From: Actinomadura rifamycini DSM 43936
Lineage (GTDB): Bacteria; Actinomycetota; Actinomycetes; Streptosporangiales; Streptosporangiaceae
NCBI RefSeq assembly: GCF_000425065.1
Contig: NZ_KE384301.1
Location: forward strand, 267,100-331,099
DNA length: 64,000 nucleotides
Direction of reading: 5' to 3'
The notes under the pieces were generated by a model. It was not told the origin of the DNA. It did no database searches and saw only the letters and a program-made list of their open reading frames with translations. Both the position numbers and the translations under genes were made by a program. Of the stretch, positions 15,599 through 24,154 are shown piece by piece (positions within the stretch are counted from its first letter, which is position 1; every line of letters begins with the position of its first letter).

Positions 15599-18337
15599 GT
15601 GCGGCTCGATCACGTGCGCCGCCTGAGCGGCCCGAACGTCTACCTGTCCCGTCCGGTCGCGATCGCGCACCTGGACCTGCAGGGGCTGACCGGCCACGAG
15701 ACCACCGACCATCCCGGGTTCGCCGAGCGGCTGGTGGCGGCGCTGCCCGGCCTGGCGTCGCACCACTGCGCGGCGGGCCGTCCCGGCGGGCTGCTGGACG
15801 CGATGGCGCGCGGCACCTACTTCGGGCACGTCACCGAGCACGTCACGCTGGAGCTGTCCGGGCTGATCGGCCGGGACGCGTTCTTCGGCCGGACGGTCCT
15901 GGCGGGTCCGCCGGGACGCTACGACGTGGTGCTGGAGTGCCCGCGGGACGAGCCGGCGGGCAGCACGGTCGTGGAGCGGCTGGTCGGCGTCGCGCTGCGG
16001 GTGGTGCAGGGCGCGCTGGCCGGGCGGGTGCCGGACACCGCGGACGAGCTCGCGGAGATCGCCGCCGAGCACGAGGCGGAGCGGCTCGGGGTGAGCACCG
16101 CCGCGCTGGCCGCGGCGGCGCGGCGGCGGGGCGTCCCGGTCCGCCGGGTCGGGGGCCTCAACCTGCTGCGCCTGGGGTACGGGCGGCACCGCCGGACGGT
16201 GTGGGCGGCGATGACGGACGCGACGTCGGCGATCGGCATGGAGGTCGCGGGCGACAAGCGGCTGGCGCACCGGCTGCTGGCCGACGCGGGCCTGCCGGTG
16301 CCGGCGGGGCGGGTGGCGTCGTCCCCGGCGGAGGCGCTCGAGGCGCTGCGGGAGATCGGCGGGCCGGTGGTCGTCAAGCCGGTCGCCGGGCACCAGGGCG
16401 AGGGCGTCCACATCGAGCTGACGGAGCCGCAGGAGGTGGTCGCGGCGTTCACGGCGGCCGCCGGAGGCGCGGCGACGGCCGCGGGCGCGGGCGCGGGGCC
16501 GGCCGCCGGCGGCGACGGGGCCGCGGTGATCGTCGAGTCGTACGTCCCGGGCCGCGACTACCGGGTCCTCGTGGTGGGCGGCCGGGTGGCGGCCGCCGCG
16601 GAGCTGACCGCGGCGCGGGTCGTCGGCGACGGCGCCGCGACCGTGGCGGAGCTGGTGGAGCGGGTGAACGCCGACCCGGCGCGCGGGGAGGGCCACGACC
16701 GGCCGCTGACCCGGCTGGTGCTGGGCCCGGCCGAGCTGGGGCTGCTGGCGCGGCAGGGGCACGGCCCCGCCGCGATCCCGACCGCCGGGGAGACGGTGTG
16801 GCTGCGCCGGAACGCGAACCTGTCGACCGGCGGCACCAGCCGGGACGTGACCGGCGACGTGCATCCGGAGGTGGCCGCGCTGTGCGTGCGGGCGGCCGCG
16901 ACGGTCGGCATGGACGTGTGCGGCATCGACCTGCGGCTGCCCGACATCGCGGCGCCGCCCCCGCCCGAGCCGGGCGCCGCCGGGATCCTGGAGGTGAACG
17001 CCGCCCCCGGCCTGCGCATGCACCTGGCGCCCAGCGAGGGCGAGGGGCGGGACGTCGCGGGCGACATCATCGGCCTGCTGTACCCGGACGGCGCGCCGTC
17101 GCGGGTGCCGATCGTGTCGGTGACGGGCACCAACGGCAAGACCACGACGGTGCGGATGATCGCGCACATGCTGGAACTGGACGGCCGCCGCACCGGCATG
17201 ACGAGCACCGAGGGCGTGTACGTCGGGCGGCGGCTGGTGCACATGTCGGACGCGTCGGGCCCGCGGTCGGCGGAGATGGTGCTCGGCGACCGGACGGTGG
17301 AGGCCGCGGTGCTGGAGACGGCGCGCGGCGGGATCGTGCGGCGCGGCCTCGGCTACGAGCGGGCGGACGTCGCGGTCGTCACCAACGTCACCCGCGACCA
17401 CCTCGGGGTGGACGACACCGAGTCGCTGGACGACCTGGTGGACATCAAGGCGCTGGTCGCCGAGGAGGTGCGGCGCGGCGGGCGGCTCGTGCTGAACGCC
17501 GAGGACCCCGCGTCGGCGGGGCTGGCGGAGCGGCCCGCGGTCCGCGACCGGGACCCGTCGGTGCGGTACTTCGCGCAGGCTCCGGACGCGCCGGTGCTGG
17601 CCGCGCACCTGCGGCACGGCGGGGTCGGGTACTGCGTCGAGCACGGCTGGGTGACGGAGGCGACCGGCGACCGCCGCACCCGCGTGCTGCCGGTCGAGGA
17701 GATCGCCGGGGCGTTCGGGGGGCGCGCGGCGCACGTGGTGGCGAACGCGCTGGCGGCCGTCGCGGCGGCCCGGGGCCTGGGCGTGCCGCTGGACGTGGTG
17801 GCGCGGGCGCTGCGCACGTTCGAGCCGCACACCCGCAATCCGGGGCGGGGCTGCGTGTACCGGGTCGGGGAGAACCCGGTGCTGGTGGACTACGCGCACA
17901 ACCCGGCGGCGGTCGCGGCGATGGGCGCGTTCACGGCGGCGCGCTGGGGCGGGCCCGACCGCGGCGGCCCCGGCGGCCCCGGCGGCGCGGCGGCCGCCGG
18001 TCCGGGTGTCGCGGCGGTGACGCTGCCGGGCGACCGCTGCGACGACCTGGTCGTCGAGACCGCCCGGATCCTGGGGCGCGCGTTCGGGCGCGTCGTCGTC
18101 TACGAGGACGAGGACCTGCGGGGCCGCCGCTCCGGCGAGATGACCCGGCTGATCGTCCGGGGGCTGCGGGAGGCCCGCCCGGACGTCCGGCACCATCCGG
18201 CGGGCGACCTGAAGGGCGCGCTGACGTCGGCGCTCGACATGGCCGAGCCCGGCGAGCCCGTCCTGCTGCTGTACGAGAAGCTGCAGCCGGTTTTGGAACT
18301 GCTGGAGACGCTGGGGGCCGAGCCGGAGGAGACCTGA
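15599..18337 (+). CDS. cphA: Cyanophycin synthetase
   Basis: 912 residues, near the usual 870-900. Three parts are visible: an N-terminal domain (NVYLSRPVAIAHLDL, HVTEHVTLELSGL), an ATP-grasp domain (AGDKRLAHRLLADAGLPVPAG, PVVVKPVAGHQGEGVHI, LEVNAAPGLRMH), and a Mur-ligase-like domain with P-loop SVTGTNGKTTTVRMIAHMLE around residue 507, ending with LVDYAHNPAAV. It polymerises Asp backbone with Arg side chains using ATP. Start GTG 15599. Two Ala/Gly-rich insertions stand out, at about residues 287-305 in ATP-grasp and about 787-801 in the last domain. They look like unstructured loop expansions rather than damage, because all catalytic motifs are intact. Confidence 0.95.
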   Translation: MRLDHVRRLSGPNVYLSRPVAIAHLDLQGLTGHETTDHPGFAERLVAALPGLASHHCAAGRPGGLLDAMARGTYFGHVTEHVTLELSGLIGRDAFFGRTVLAGPPGRYDVVLECPRDEPAGSTVVERLVGVALRVVQGALAGRVPDTADELAEIAAEHEAERLGVSTAALAAAARRRGVPVRRVGGLNLLRLGYGRHRRTVWAAMTDATSAIGMEVAGDKRLAHRLLADAGLPVPAGRVASSPAEALEALREIGGPVVVKPVAGHQGEGVHIELTEPQEVVAAFTAAAGGAATAAGAGAGPAAGGDGAAVIVESYVPGRDYRVLVVGGRVAAAAELTAARVVGDGAATVAELVERVNADPARGEGHDRPLTRLVLGPAELGLLARQGHGPAAIPTAGETVWLRRNANLSTGGTSRDVTGDVHPEVAALCVRAAATVGMDVCGIDLRLPDIAAPPPPEPGAAGILEVNAAPGLRMHLAPSEGEGRDVAGDIIGLLYPDGAPSRVPIVSVTGTNGKTTTVRMIAHMLELDGRRTGMTSTEGVYVGRRLVHMSDASGPRSAEMVLGDRTVEAAVLETARGGIVRRGLGYERADVAVVTNVTRDHLGVDDTESLDDLVDIKALVAEEVRRGGRLVLNAEDPASAGLAERPAVRDRDPSVRYFAQAPDAPVLAAHLRHGGVGYCVEHGWVTEATGDRRTRVLPVEEIAGAFGGRAAHVVANALAAVAAARGLGVPLDVVARALRTFEPHTRNPGRGCVYRVGENPVLVDYAHNPAAVAAMGAFTAARWGGPDRGGPGGPGGAAAAGPGVAAVTLPGDRCDDLVVETARILGRAFGRVVVYEDEDLRGRRSGEMTRLIVRGLREARPDVRHHPAGDLKGALTSALDMAEPGEPVLLLYEKLQPVLELLETLGAEPEET

Positions 18338-18380
18338 CCGCGCGGGCCGGCCCCTCCCCCGGCGGGGCCGTCCGGGCGCG

Positions 18381-19544
18381 TCAGGCGATGGGCAGGCCGA
18401 CGTAGTTCTCGGCCAGCGACGCCTTCGCGGCCTCGGAGGACGCCACGTACGCGAGGTGCGACCGCTGCAGGCGGCGGTCGAACGCGTCGGCGGCCGGGTC
18501 GACGTGCAGCAGCGTGGTCATCCAGTACGAGAAGTGCTCGGCGCGCCAGACCCGCCGCAGGCACGCCTCGGAGTACCCGTCCAGCAGCGTCTCGGACCCG
18601 TTCGCGTACCGCTCGGTGAGCGCGCGCGCCAGCACGATGACGTCCGAGACGGCCAGGTTGAGGCCCTTCGCGCCGGTCGGCGGGACGATGTGGGCCGCAT
18701 CGCCCGCGAGGAACAGCCGGTCGTGGCGCATCGGCTCCGCCACGAAACTGCGCATCGGCGTGACCGACTTGTCGGTGATGGGGCCCTCGTGCAGCTCCCA
18801 GCCGTCGTCGGTGGCGAACCGCGTCGCCAGCTCGTCCCAGATCCGGGCGTCGGACCAGGCGGCGAGGTCCTCGTCCGGGGCGACCTGCAGGTACAGGCGG
18901 CTGACCTTGGGCGAGCGGAGGCTGTGCAGCGCGAACCCGCGCTCGTGGTTCGCGTAGATCAGCTCGTCGGTGGACGGCGGGACGTCCGCGAGGACGCCGA
19001 GCCACGCGAACGGGTACTCGCGGGAGAACGTCCGCAGGTCCGGGACGGCCGGGCGGCTGACGCCGTGGAACCCGTCGCACCCCGCGATGTAGTCGCACTC
19101 CAGCGTGCGGACGACGCCGTCCGGGCCGCGGAACGCGACGCTCGGCGCGGACGCGTCCAGCTCCACGACCTCGGCCTCGAACCGGATGTCGCCGCCGTCC
19201 TCGAGCCGCTTGGCGATGAGGTCCTTGACGATCTCGGTCTGCGCGTAGACGGTGACCGTCCGGCCGGTGAGGTCGGTGAGCGGGATCCGGTGCCCCGCCC
19301 CGTCGAACCGCAGCTCCAGCCCGTGGTGGACGAGCCCCTCGCGGTCGAGCCGTTCCCCGGCTCCGGTCTCGCGGAGCACGTCCGTCGTGCCCTGCTCCAG
19401 CATCCCGGCGCGCTGCCGCCGCTCCACGTAGCCGCGATCACGGCTCTCCAGGACCACCGAGTCGATCCCCTGCAGGTGGAGCAGATGGGACAGCAGCAGC
19501 CCGGCGGGCCCTCCGCCGATGATCGCGACCTGGGTGCGCATCAT
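18381..19544 (-). CDS. pobA: 4-hydroxybenzoate 3-monooxygenase
   Basis: 387 residues, close to the 394 of well-studied PobA. It is a single-component FAD hydroxylase converting 4-hydroxybenzoate to protocatechuate with NAD(P)H and O2. It has the dinucleotide motif VAIIGGGPAGLLLSHLL, RQRAGMLEQGTTDVLRE (substrate region), the DG motif in CDYIAGCDGFHGVSR, and FLAGDAAHIVPPTGAKGLNLAVSDV with the flavin-binding GD. It is the last gene of the pca run, 63 bp after the IclR regulator gene, and feeds protocatechuate into the dioxygenase encoded upstream. Confidence 0.95.
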   Translation of the reverse strand: MMRTQVAIIGGGPAGLLLSHLLHLQGIDSVVLESRDRGYVERRQRAGMLEQGTTDVLRETGAGERLDREGLVHHGLELRFDGAGHRIPLTDLTGRTVTVYAQTEIVKDLIAKRLEDGGDIRFEAEVVELDASAPSVAFRGPDGVVRTLECDYIAGCDGFHGVSRPAVPDLRTFSREYPFAWLGVLADVPPSTDELIYANHERGFALHSLRSPKVSRLYLQVAPDEDLAAWSDARIWDELATRFATDDGWELHEGPITDKSVTPMRSFVAEPMRHDRLFLAGDAAHIVPPTGAKGLNLAVSDVIVLARALTERYANGSETLLDGYSEACLRRVWRAEHFSYWMTTLLHVDPAADAFDRRLQRSHLAYVASSEAAKASLAENYVGLPIA

Positions 19545-19607
19545 GTCTCCTGTTCGTCAATGCGTGCAATGCGGGCCCCGCCGTCCCGGGGGCGCGCGGG
19601 GGGCGGC

Positions 19608-20474
19608 TCAGGCGCCGGTCTTCCGCTCGGCGGAGAACGACTCGGGCTGCCCGCGCCAGTGGACGGCGACGTCCCGCGAGAGGGCGCGCGCCGCCGTGGT
19701 GAGCGGCGGCAGCAGCCGCCGCAGGTCCGCGCTGCGGGTGCGCGACACCAGCGACAGCGCCGCGACGACCTGCCCGGACCCGTCCCGCACGGGCGCGCCG
19801 ACAGAGGACGCGCCGAGCGTCATCTCGTCGCGGGTCAGCGCGTAACCGGAGCGGCGGACCTGCTCGATGCAGCGCCGCAGCTCCGCGGGGTCGGTGATGG
19901 AGCGGGCGGTGCGGCGCGACAGCGGCGCGGCCAGCACCGCCTCCCGCACGTCCGGCGGCGCGAACGCCAGCAGCACCTTCCCGACCCCGGTGGTGTGCAG
20001 CGGCAGGGACGCCCCGACCTGCGTGAGGACGGGCACCGACCGGGTGCCGCGCAGCCGTTCGACGACCAGCACGTGGTCGTCGCGCAGCACGGCGAGCTGC
20101 ACGTTGTCGTGGGTGGCCTCGTAGAGGTCCTCCATGTGCGGCAGGGCCAGCTCGCGCAGGCCGGTCACGGCGGGCGCCTGGCTGCCGATCCGCCACAGCC
20201 GGGTGCCGATGCGGTACGTGCCGTCCGGCACCCGCTCCAGGAACCCGCCCGCGACCAGCTCGCCGACGAGGCGGTGCCCGGTCGCCGGGGGCAGCCCGGC
20301 GCGGCGGCAGATCTCCGTGAGGTTGAGGCGGACCTCGCCCTGGGCGAACGCGTTGAGGATGGCCATCACCTTGCCGGCCACGCTGACCGGGCGCGCCCCC
20401 TCGGCCATGCCCCCGCCCTCGCCCTTCCCGCCGACCGCCCTGATCGGTCCGCCGCGGCCGGTCGCCCCGGTCAT
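19608..20474 (-). CDS. IclR-family transcriptional regulator (likely pca/pob regulator)
   Basis: 288 residues. An N-terminal winged helix-turn-helix (KVMAILNAFAQGEVRLNLTEICR, AGLPPATGHRLVGELVAGGFLE) is followed by the IclR ligand-binding domain (DDHVLVVERLRG, LPLHTTGVGKVLLAF, RDEMTLGASSVGAPVRDGSGQVVAALSLV). IclR regulators of the PcaU/PobR/PcaR group control protocatechuate and 4-hydroxybenzoate genes in many bacteria. Here the gene lies inside the operon between pcaC and pobA, so it probably regulates its own unit. ATG 20474 has GGAG 7 nt upstream; ATG 20408 is an alternative. A 15-bp palindrome upstream of pcaI is a candidate operator. Confidence 0.88.
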   Translation of the reverse strand: MTGATGRGGPIRAVGGKGEGGGMAEGARPVSVAGKVMAILNAFAQGEVRLNLTEICRRAGLPPATGHRLVGELVAGGFLERVPDGTYRIGTRLWRIGSQAPAVTGLRELALPHMEDLYEATHDNVQLAVLRDDHVLVVERLRGTRSVPVLTQVGASLPLHTTGVGKVLLAFAPPDVREAVLAAPLSRRTARSITDPAELRRCIEQVRRSGYALTRDEMTLGASSVGAPVRDGSGQVVAALSLVSRTRSADLRRLLPPLTTAARALSRDVAVHWRGQPESFSAERKTGA

Positions 20475-20487
20475 CCGGTCACTCCCG

Positions 20488-20889
20488 TCACTCCTGCTCG
20501 GCCAGTACCCGCTGGGCGACCGCGAACGCCGAGTTCGCGGCGGGCACCCCGCAGTAGATCGCGGTCTGCAGGAGCACCTCCTTGATCTCGTCCGGGGTGA
20601 GCCCGTTGCGCAGGGCGGCCCGCACGTGCATCGCCAGCTCGTCCAGGTGCCCGTGCGCGACCAGGGCGGTGAGGGTGATGCAGCTGCGGGTCTTGCGGTC
20701 CAGGCCCGGCCGGGTCCAGATCTCGCCCCACGCGTAGCGGGTGATCATGTCCTGGAAGTCGGCGGTGAAGCCGTCCTTGCGGGCCTCGGCGCGGTCCACG
20801 TGGGCGTCGCCGAGCACCGCGCGGCGCACCGTCATGCCGTCCGCGCGCCGTTCCGCGTCGCCCGTCGCCCCGGTCATGGAGTCGCTCAT
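20488..20889 (-). CDS. pcaC: 4-carboxymuconolactone decarboxylase
   Basis: 133 residues, the normal size. It decarboxylates gamma-carboxymuconolactone to 3-oxoadipate enol-lactone. It has the CMD-family helix pattern: DFQDMITRYAWGEIWTRPGLDRKTRS, ITLTALVAHGHLDELAMHVRAALRNG and EVLLQTAIYCGVPAANSAF, with conserved Glu, Cys and His of the family. It starts at ATG 20889 inside the last codons of pcaD (4-bp ATGA overlap). In some actinomycetes pcaC is fused to pcaD as PcaL; here they are separate genes. Confidence 0.95.
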   Translation of the reverse strand: MSDSMTGATGDAERRADGMTVRRAVLGDAHVDRAEARKDGFTADFQDMITRYAWGEIWTRPGLDRKTRSCITLTALVAHGHLDELAMHVRAALRNGLTPDEIKEVLLQTAIYCGVPAANSAFAVAQRVLAEQE

Positions 20890-21731
20890 CGTCCCAGTCC
20901 CTTCCATGTGCGGTCCAGATGCGCGGTCATCGCCTCGGTGACCGGACCCGGCCGTTCGGCCCCGGCCAGGTGCGCGGCGCCCTCGACGACGACCAGCCCG
21001 GCGTCCGGGATGCCCTCCGCGAGCCGGTCGGCGTGCCCGGCGGGCGGCGTCGGCCCGTCCTGCGCCCCGGCGATCACCAGGGTGGGCGCGGACACCTCCG
21101 GCAGCCGCGCCGCGGCGTCGAACTCCGCGAGGGCGTCGCAGCAGCCGGCGTAGCCCTCGGGGTCGGTGCCGCGCAGCATCGCGACGTACGGCTCCGCGCC
21201 GGTGAACGACGGGGTGAACCAGCGGTCCGCCGCCGTCCGCGCGACCGGCTCGACGCCCTCGCGGCGGACGAGCGCGGCCCGGTCCCGCCAGGCGGCCGGG
21301 TCGCCGAACCGGGGCGAGGTGCACACGAGGACGAGGCTGGCGACCCGTCCGGGGTGGCGCAGCGCGAGCGTCGTCCCGACGGCGCCGCCCAGCGACACCC
21401 CGGCGTAGGCGGCCTCGGCGGCGCCGATCCGGTCGAGCAGCGCGGCGACGCCGTCGGCGAGGTCGGCGACGGTGAACGGTCCGCCCGGCGCGGGCGAGCC
21501 GCCGTGGCCCGGCAGGTCGTAGCGCAGCACCCGCCAGGACCGGGTCAGTTCGGGGAGCTGCGGCTGCCACAGGTCCATGGTGGTGCCGAGCGACGGCCCG
21601 AGGACGAGGACGGGCGCTCCGGGCGGGCCCTCCACGCGGTGGTGCGGGACGTACGCGGCCCGCCCGCCGCGGGCGGGGCCGGGCGGGGTGCGGCCGGCGG
21701 ACGGGTCGGCGGACGGGTCGGTGGGCGTCAT
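20886..21731 (-). CDS. pcaD: 3-oxoadipate enol-lactonase
   Basis: 281 residues of alpha/beta-hydrolase fold. It hydrolyses 3-oxoadipate enol-lactone to 3-oxoadipate. The oxyanion/N-terminal strand reads GAPVLVLGPSLGTTMDLWQPQL, the nucleophile elbow is GVSLGG, and the acid and base lie in LVIAGAQDGPTPP and EGAAHLAG. PSLGTTMDLW is characteristic of PcaD rather than a generic hydrolase. It overlaps pcaB by 4 bp at its start and pcaC by 4 bp at its end. About 20 residues before the first strand are a poorly conserved extension. Confidence 0.92.
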   Translation of the reverse strand: MTPTDPSADPSAGRTPPGPARGGRAAYVPHHRVEGPPGAPVLVLGPSLGTTMDLWQPQLPELTRSWRVLRYDLPGHGGSPAPGGPFTVADLADGVAALLDRIGAAEAAYAGVSLGGAVGTTLALRHPGRVASLVLVCTSPRFGDPAAWRDRAALVRREGVEPVARTAADRWFTPSFTGAEPYVAMLRGTDPEGYAGCCDALAEFDAAARLPEVSAPTLVIAGAQDGPTPPAGHADRLAEGIPDAGLVVVEGAAHLAGAERPGPVTEAMTAHLDRTWKGLGR

Positions 21732-22933
21732 GCGCGGCTCCTGCGGTACGTGTCGAGGGCCCGGTCGACGAGCGCGGGCGCGGCGCCGGGCCCGGGGTCA
21801 CGGCCGAGGACGGCCAGGAGGGCGTCGAGGCCGGCCCGCATCCGGTCCGGCGCGACCTCGAGGCCGCCGAGCAGTTCGGCGGCGGTCTCGGCGGCGCCGC
21901 CGGTGAGCCGCAGCGCCTCGCGCAGCGGCTGCCACTCGGCGTGCCACTCCCCCGCCGGACGCTCGTGCGGCGCGGCCTGCGCCGCGTGCAGGATCTGGAC
22001 GTGCGCGGGGACCTGCAGCGCCGCCGACCGGATCAGCGCGGACAGGGCGGGGTTGCGCTTGTGCGGCATCGCCGACGAGCCGCCGCGGCCGGGTCCGGCG
22101 GCCTCGGCCGCCTCGTCGACCTCGCTCTGCGCGAGCAGCCACACGTCGGTGGCGGCCTTGCCGAGGGCCCCCGCGGTGACCGCGAGCGCGGCGCCGAGGT
22201 CCGCGACCGGGGTGCGGCGGGTGTGCCAGGGCAGGACCGGCGCGTCGAGGCCGGTCTCGGCGGCGAACGCGGCCACGAGGTCGGCGCCGCGGTCGCCGAA
22301 CGCGTCGAGCGTCCCGGCGGCGCCGCCGAGCTGGACGGGCAGCGCCGCCGCGGCCAGCCGGTCGCGGGCCTCCAGGCAGCCCAGCAGCCAGCCGGCGGCC
22401 TTCGCGCCGAACGTGGTCGGCAGCGCGTGCCGGCCGAGGGTGCGGGCGGCCATCGGGGTGTCGCGGTGCCGCCCGGCGAGGTCCGCCAGGGCGGCGAGGG
22501 CGTCGTCGAGCGCCGCGAGGATCACGCGGCGGGCGCGGGACGCGACGAGCATCGCGCCGGTGTCGACGATGTCCTGGCTGGTGGCGCCCCGGTGGACGTG
22601 CTCGCCCGCGGCCCCGGCGAGGGCGCGCAGGTCGGCGACCAGCGGGACGACCGGGTTGCCGGCGCCGCGCGCGCGGCGGGCGACGCCGGCGAGATCGAAC
22701 CGGGCCGGGTCGGCGGCCGCGGCGATCGCCGCGGCCGCGTCCGCGGGGACGATCCCGAGGCCCGCCTGCGCGCGGGCGAGCGCGGCCTCGGCGTCCAGCA
22801 TGGCCGCCAGGTAGGCGGAGTCGCCGGTGGCCGCCTCGGTCCGGGTGGCGGCGCGGACCGGGGACAGCAGCCCCGCGTCGGGCGACACGGTGCCGGGCGC
22901 CGTCCCCTGTTCCGGCCGGTGGTCAGAAGGCAA
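21728..22933 (-). CDS. pcaB: 3-carboxy-cis,cis-muconate cycloisomerase
   Basis: 401 residues of the fumarase/aspartase superfamily, somewhat shorter than the roughly 450 of proteobacterial PcaB. It closes 3-carboxy-cis,cis-muconate to gamma-carboxymuconolactone. The superfamily signature is GRGGSSAMPHKRNP. Other conserved parts are HRGATSQDIVDTGAMLV and MAARTLGRHALPTTFGAKAAGWL. The TTG at 22933 is taken as the start, with GGGGAGA upstream, giving an 11-bp overlap with pcaG; a GTG some 15 codons later is possible. It is part of the tightly overlapped pca chain. Confidence 0.93.
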   Translation of the reverse strand: MPSDHRPEQGTAPGTVSPDAGLLSPVRAATRTEAATGDSAYLAAMLDAEAALARAQAGLGIVPADAAAAIAAAADPARFDLAGVARRARGAGNPVVPLVADLRALAGAAGEHVHRGATSQDIVDTGAMLVASRARRVILAALDDALAALADLAGRHRDTPMAARTLGRHALPTTFGAKAAGWLLGCLEARDRLAAAALPVQLGGAAGTLDAFGDRGADLVAAFAAETGLDAPVLPWHTRRTPVADLGAALAVTAGALGKAATDVWLLAQSEVDEAAEAAGPGRGGSSAMPHKRNPALSALIRSAALQVPAHVQILHAAQAAPHERPAGEWHAEWQPLREALRLTGGAAETAAELLGGLEVAPDRMRAGLDALLAVLGRDPGPGAAPALVDRALDTYRRSRA

Positions 22934-23489
22934 GGAAGACCGTCTCCCCGTCGCCCTGGAGGCGGACGTCGAACCGGTACTCGCGTTCGGCCGTCCGCTC
23001 GGCGACCAGCGTGCCGCGGCGCTCGGCCGGGACGTCGCGGAGCAGCGGGTCGGACGCGTGCGCGGCCTCGTCCTCCGGGAAGTACAGGCGGGTGAACACC
23101 GGCTTGAGCAGGCCCCGCGCGAACACCAGCACGGCGATGTAGGGGGCGCCGCCGCCGACCGCGCCGGGCTTGACGGTGCTGAACCAGTAGCCGCCCGCGG
23201 GGTCGGTGGCGCACCGGCCGAAACCGGAGAAGTCGTGGCCGTCGCGGACCCGGCCGCCGGGCCCGGCCGGAATCACGCCGTTCCCGTCCGCCTGCCAGAT
23301 CTCGACGAGCGCGTCCGGGACCGGCTCGCCGGCCCCGTCGTACACGGTGCCGCGGACCCGGATCGCGTCCGGCCGCCAGTCGGGGACGACCCGGGGGCCC
23401 TCCTCGTAGGGCAGCGCGTACCCGAAGAACGGGCCGACCGTCTGCGACGGGGTGACCGGGGACGGGCGGAGCGGAGTCGACTCGGTCAT
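22923..23489 (-). CDS. pcaG: Protocatechuate 3,4-dioxygenase, alpha subunit
   Basis: 188 residues of intradiol dioxygenase fold. It has SQTVGPFFGYALPYEEGP at the N terminus, VRGTVYDGAGEPVPDALVEIWQADGNGV, FGRCATDPAGGYWFSTVKPG and a C-terminal TRLYFPEDEAAHASDPLL. As expected for the alpha subunit, the iron-ligand Tyr/His cluster of the beta subunit is absent (KPGAVGGGAPYIAVLVF instead). It pairs with PcaH to cleave protocatechuate to 3-carboxy-cis,cis-muconate. ATG 23489 overlaps the pcaH stop by 4 bp. Confidence 0.95.
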   Translation of the reverse strand: MTESTPLRPSPVTPSQTVGPFFGYALPYEEGPRVVPDWRPDAIRVRGTVYDGAGEPVPDALVEIWQADGNGVIPAGPGGRVRDGHDFSGFGRCATDPAGGYWFSTVKPGAVGGGAPYIAVLVFARGLLKPVFTRLYFPEDEAAHASDPLLRDVPAERRGTLVAERTAEREYRFDVRLQGDGETVFLAF

Positions 23490-24154
23490 CGGTCCTCCAT
23501 CGGGGTGTCGCCGAGCACGATGTCCCACTGGTAGCCCAGTGCCCACTCCGGCTCGGTGGTCTCCATGTCGAACCGGGAGATCAGGTTCTCCCGGTCCCGC
23601 TGCTCGGGGATCGACTGGAAGATCGGGTCGAAGGGGAACAGCGGGTCGCCCGGGAAGTACATCTGGGTGACGAGGCGCTGGGTGAACGCCGTCCCGAACA
23701 CCGAGAAGTGGATGTGCGCGGGCCGCCAGGCGTTGCGGTGGTTGCGCCACGGGTAGGCGCCCGGCTTGATCGTGACGAACCGGTAGCGGCCGTCGTCGTC
23801 GGTGAGGCAGCGGCCCGCGCCGGTGAAGTTGGGGTCGAGCGGCGCGGGGTGCTGGTCGCCCGCGTGCAGGTACCGTCCGGCCGCGTTGGCCTGCCAGACC
23901 TCGACGAGGGCGCCGCGGATCGGGCGTCCGGCGGTGTCCAGCAGCCGGCCGGTGACGATGATGCGCTCGCCGAGCGGCTCGCCGGGGTGCTGCCGGGTGA
24001 GGTCCCAGTCGAGGCGGCCGAGCTCCTGGTGCCCGAAGACGGGGGAGGTCAGCTCGACGCTGTCGGGCCCGAGCCCGGGCATCGCGAGCTCGCGCCCGGG
24101 CGCGCGCAGGGCGGTGCTCTTGTACCCGGGGTGGAGGTACGGGGGGTGGGTCAT
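23486..24154 (-). CDS. pcaH: Protocatechuate 3,4-dioxygenase, beta subunit
   Basis: 222 residues. It carries the non-heme Fe(III) ligands of intradiol dioxygenases: Tyr in GRYLHAGD, Tyr in KPGAYPWRNH and the two His in RPAHIHFSVFG. Upstream is GRLLDTAGRPIRGALVEVWQANAAG. The C terminus TQMYFPGDPLFPFDPIFQSI is typical of PcaH. Start ATG 24154 overlaps the stop of pcaJ (ATGA), which fixes the start and implies translational coupling. Confidence 0.96.
   Translation of the reverse strand: MTHPPYLHPGYKSTALRAPGRELAMPGLGPDSVELTSPVFGHQELGRLDWDLTRQHPGEPLGERIIVTGRLLDTAGRPIRGALVEVWQANAAGRYLHAGDQHPAPLDPNFTGAGRCLTDDDGRYRFVTIKPGAYPWRNHRNAWRPAHIHFSVFGTAFTQRLVTQMYFPGDPLFPFDPIFQSIPEQRDRENLISRFDMETTEPEWALGYQWDIVLGDTPMEDR

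Noticed and set aside
15464..18196. A 910-codon open frame antisense to cphA
   Set aside because: It has no recognisable domain and is His/Arg/Pro-rich, which is typical of shadow frames in GC-rich DNA. cphA on the plus strand has every family motif.
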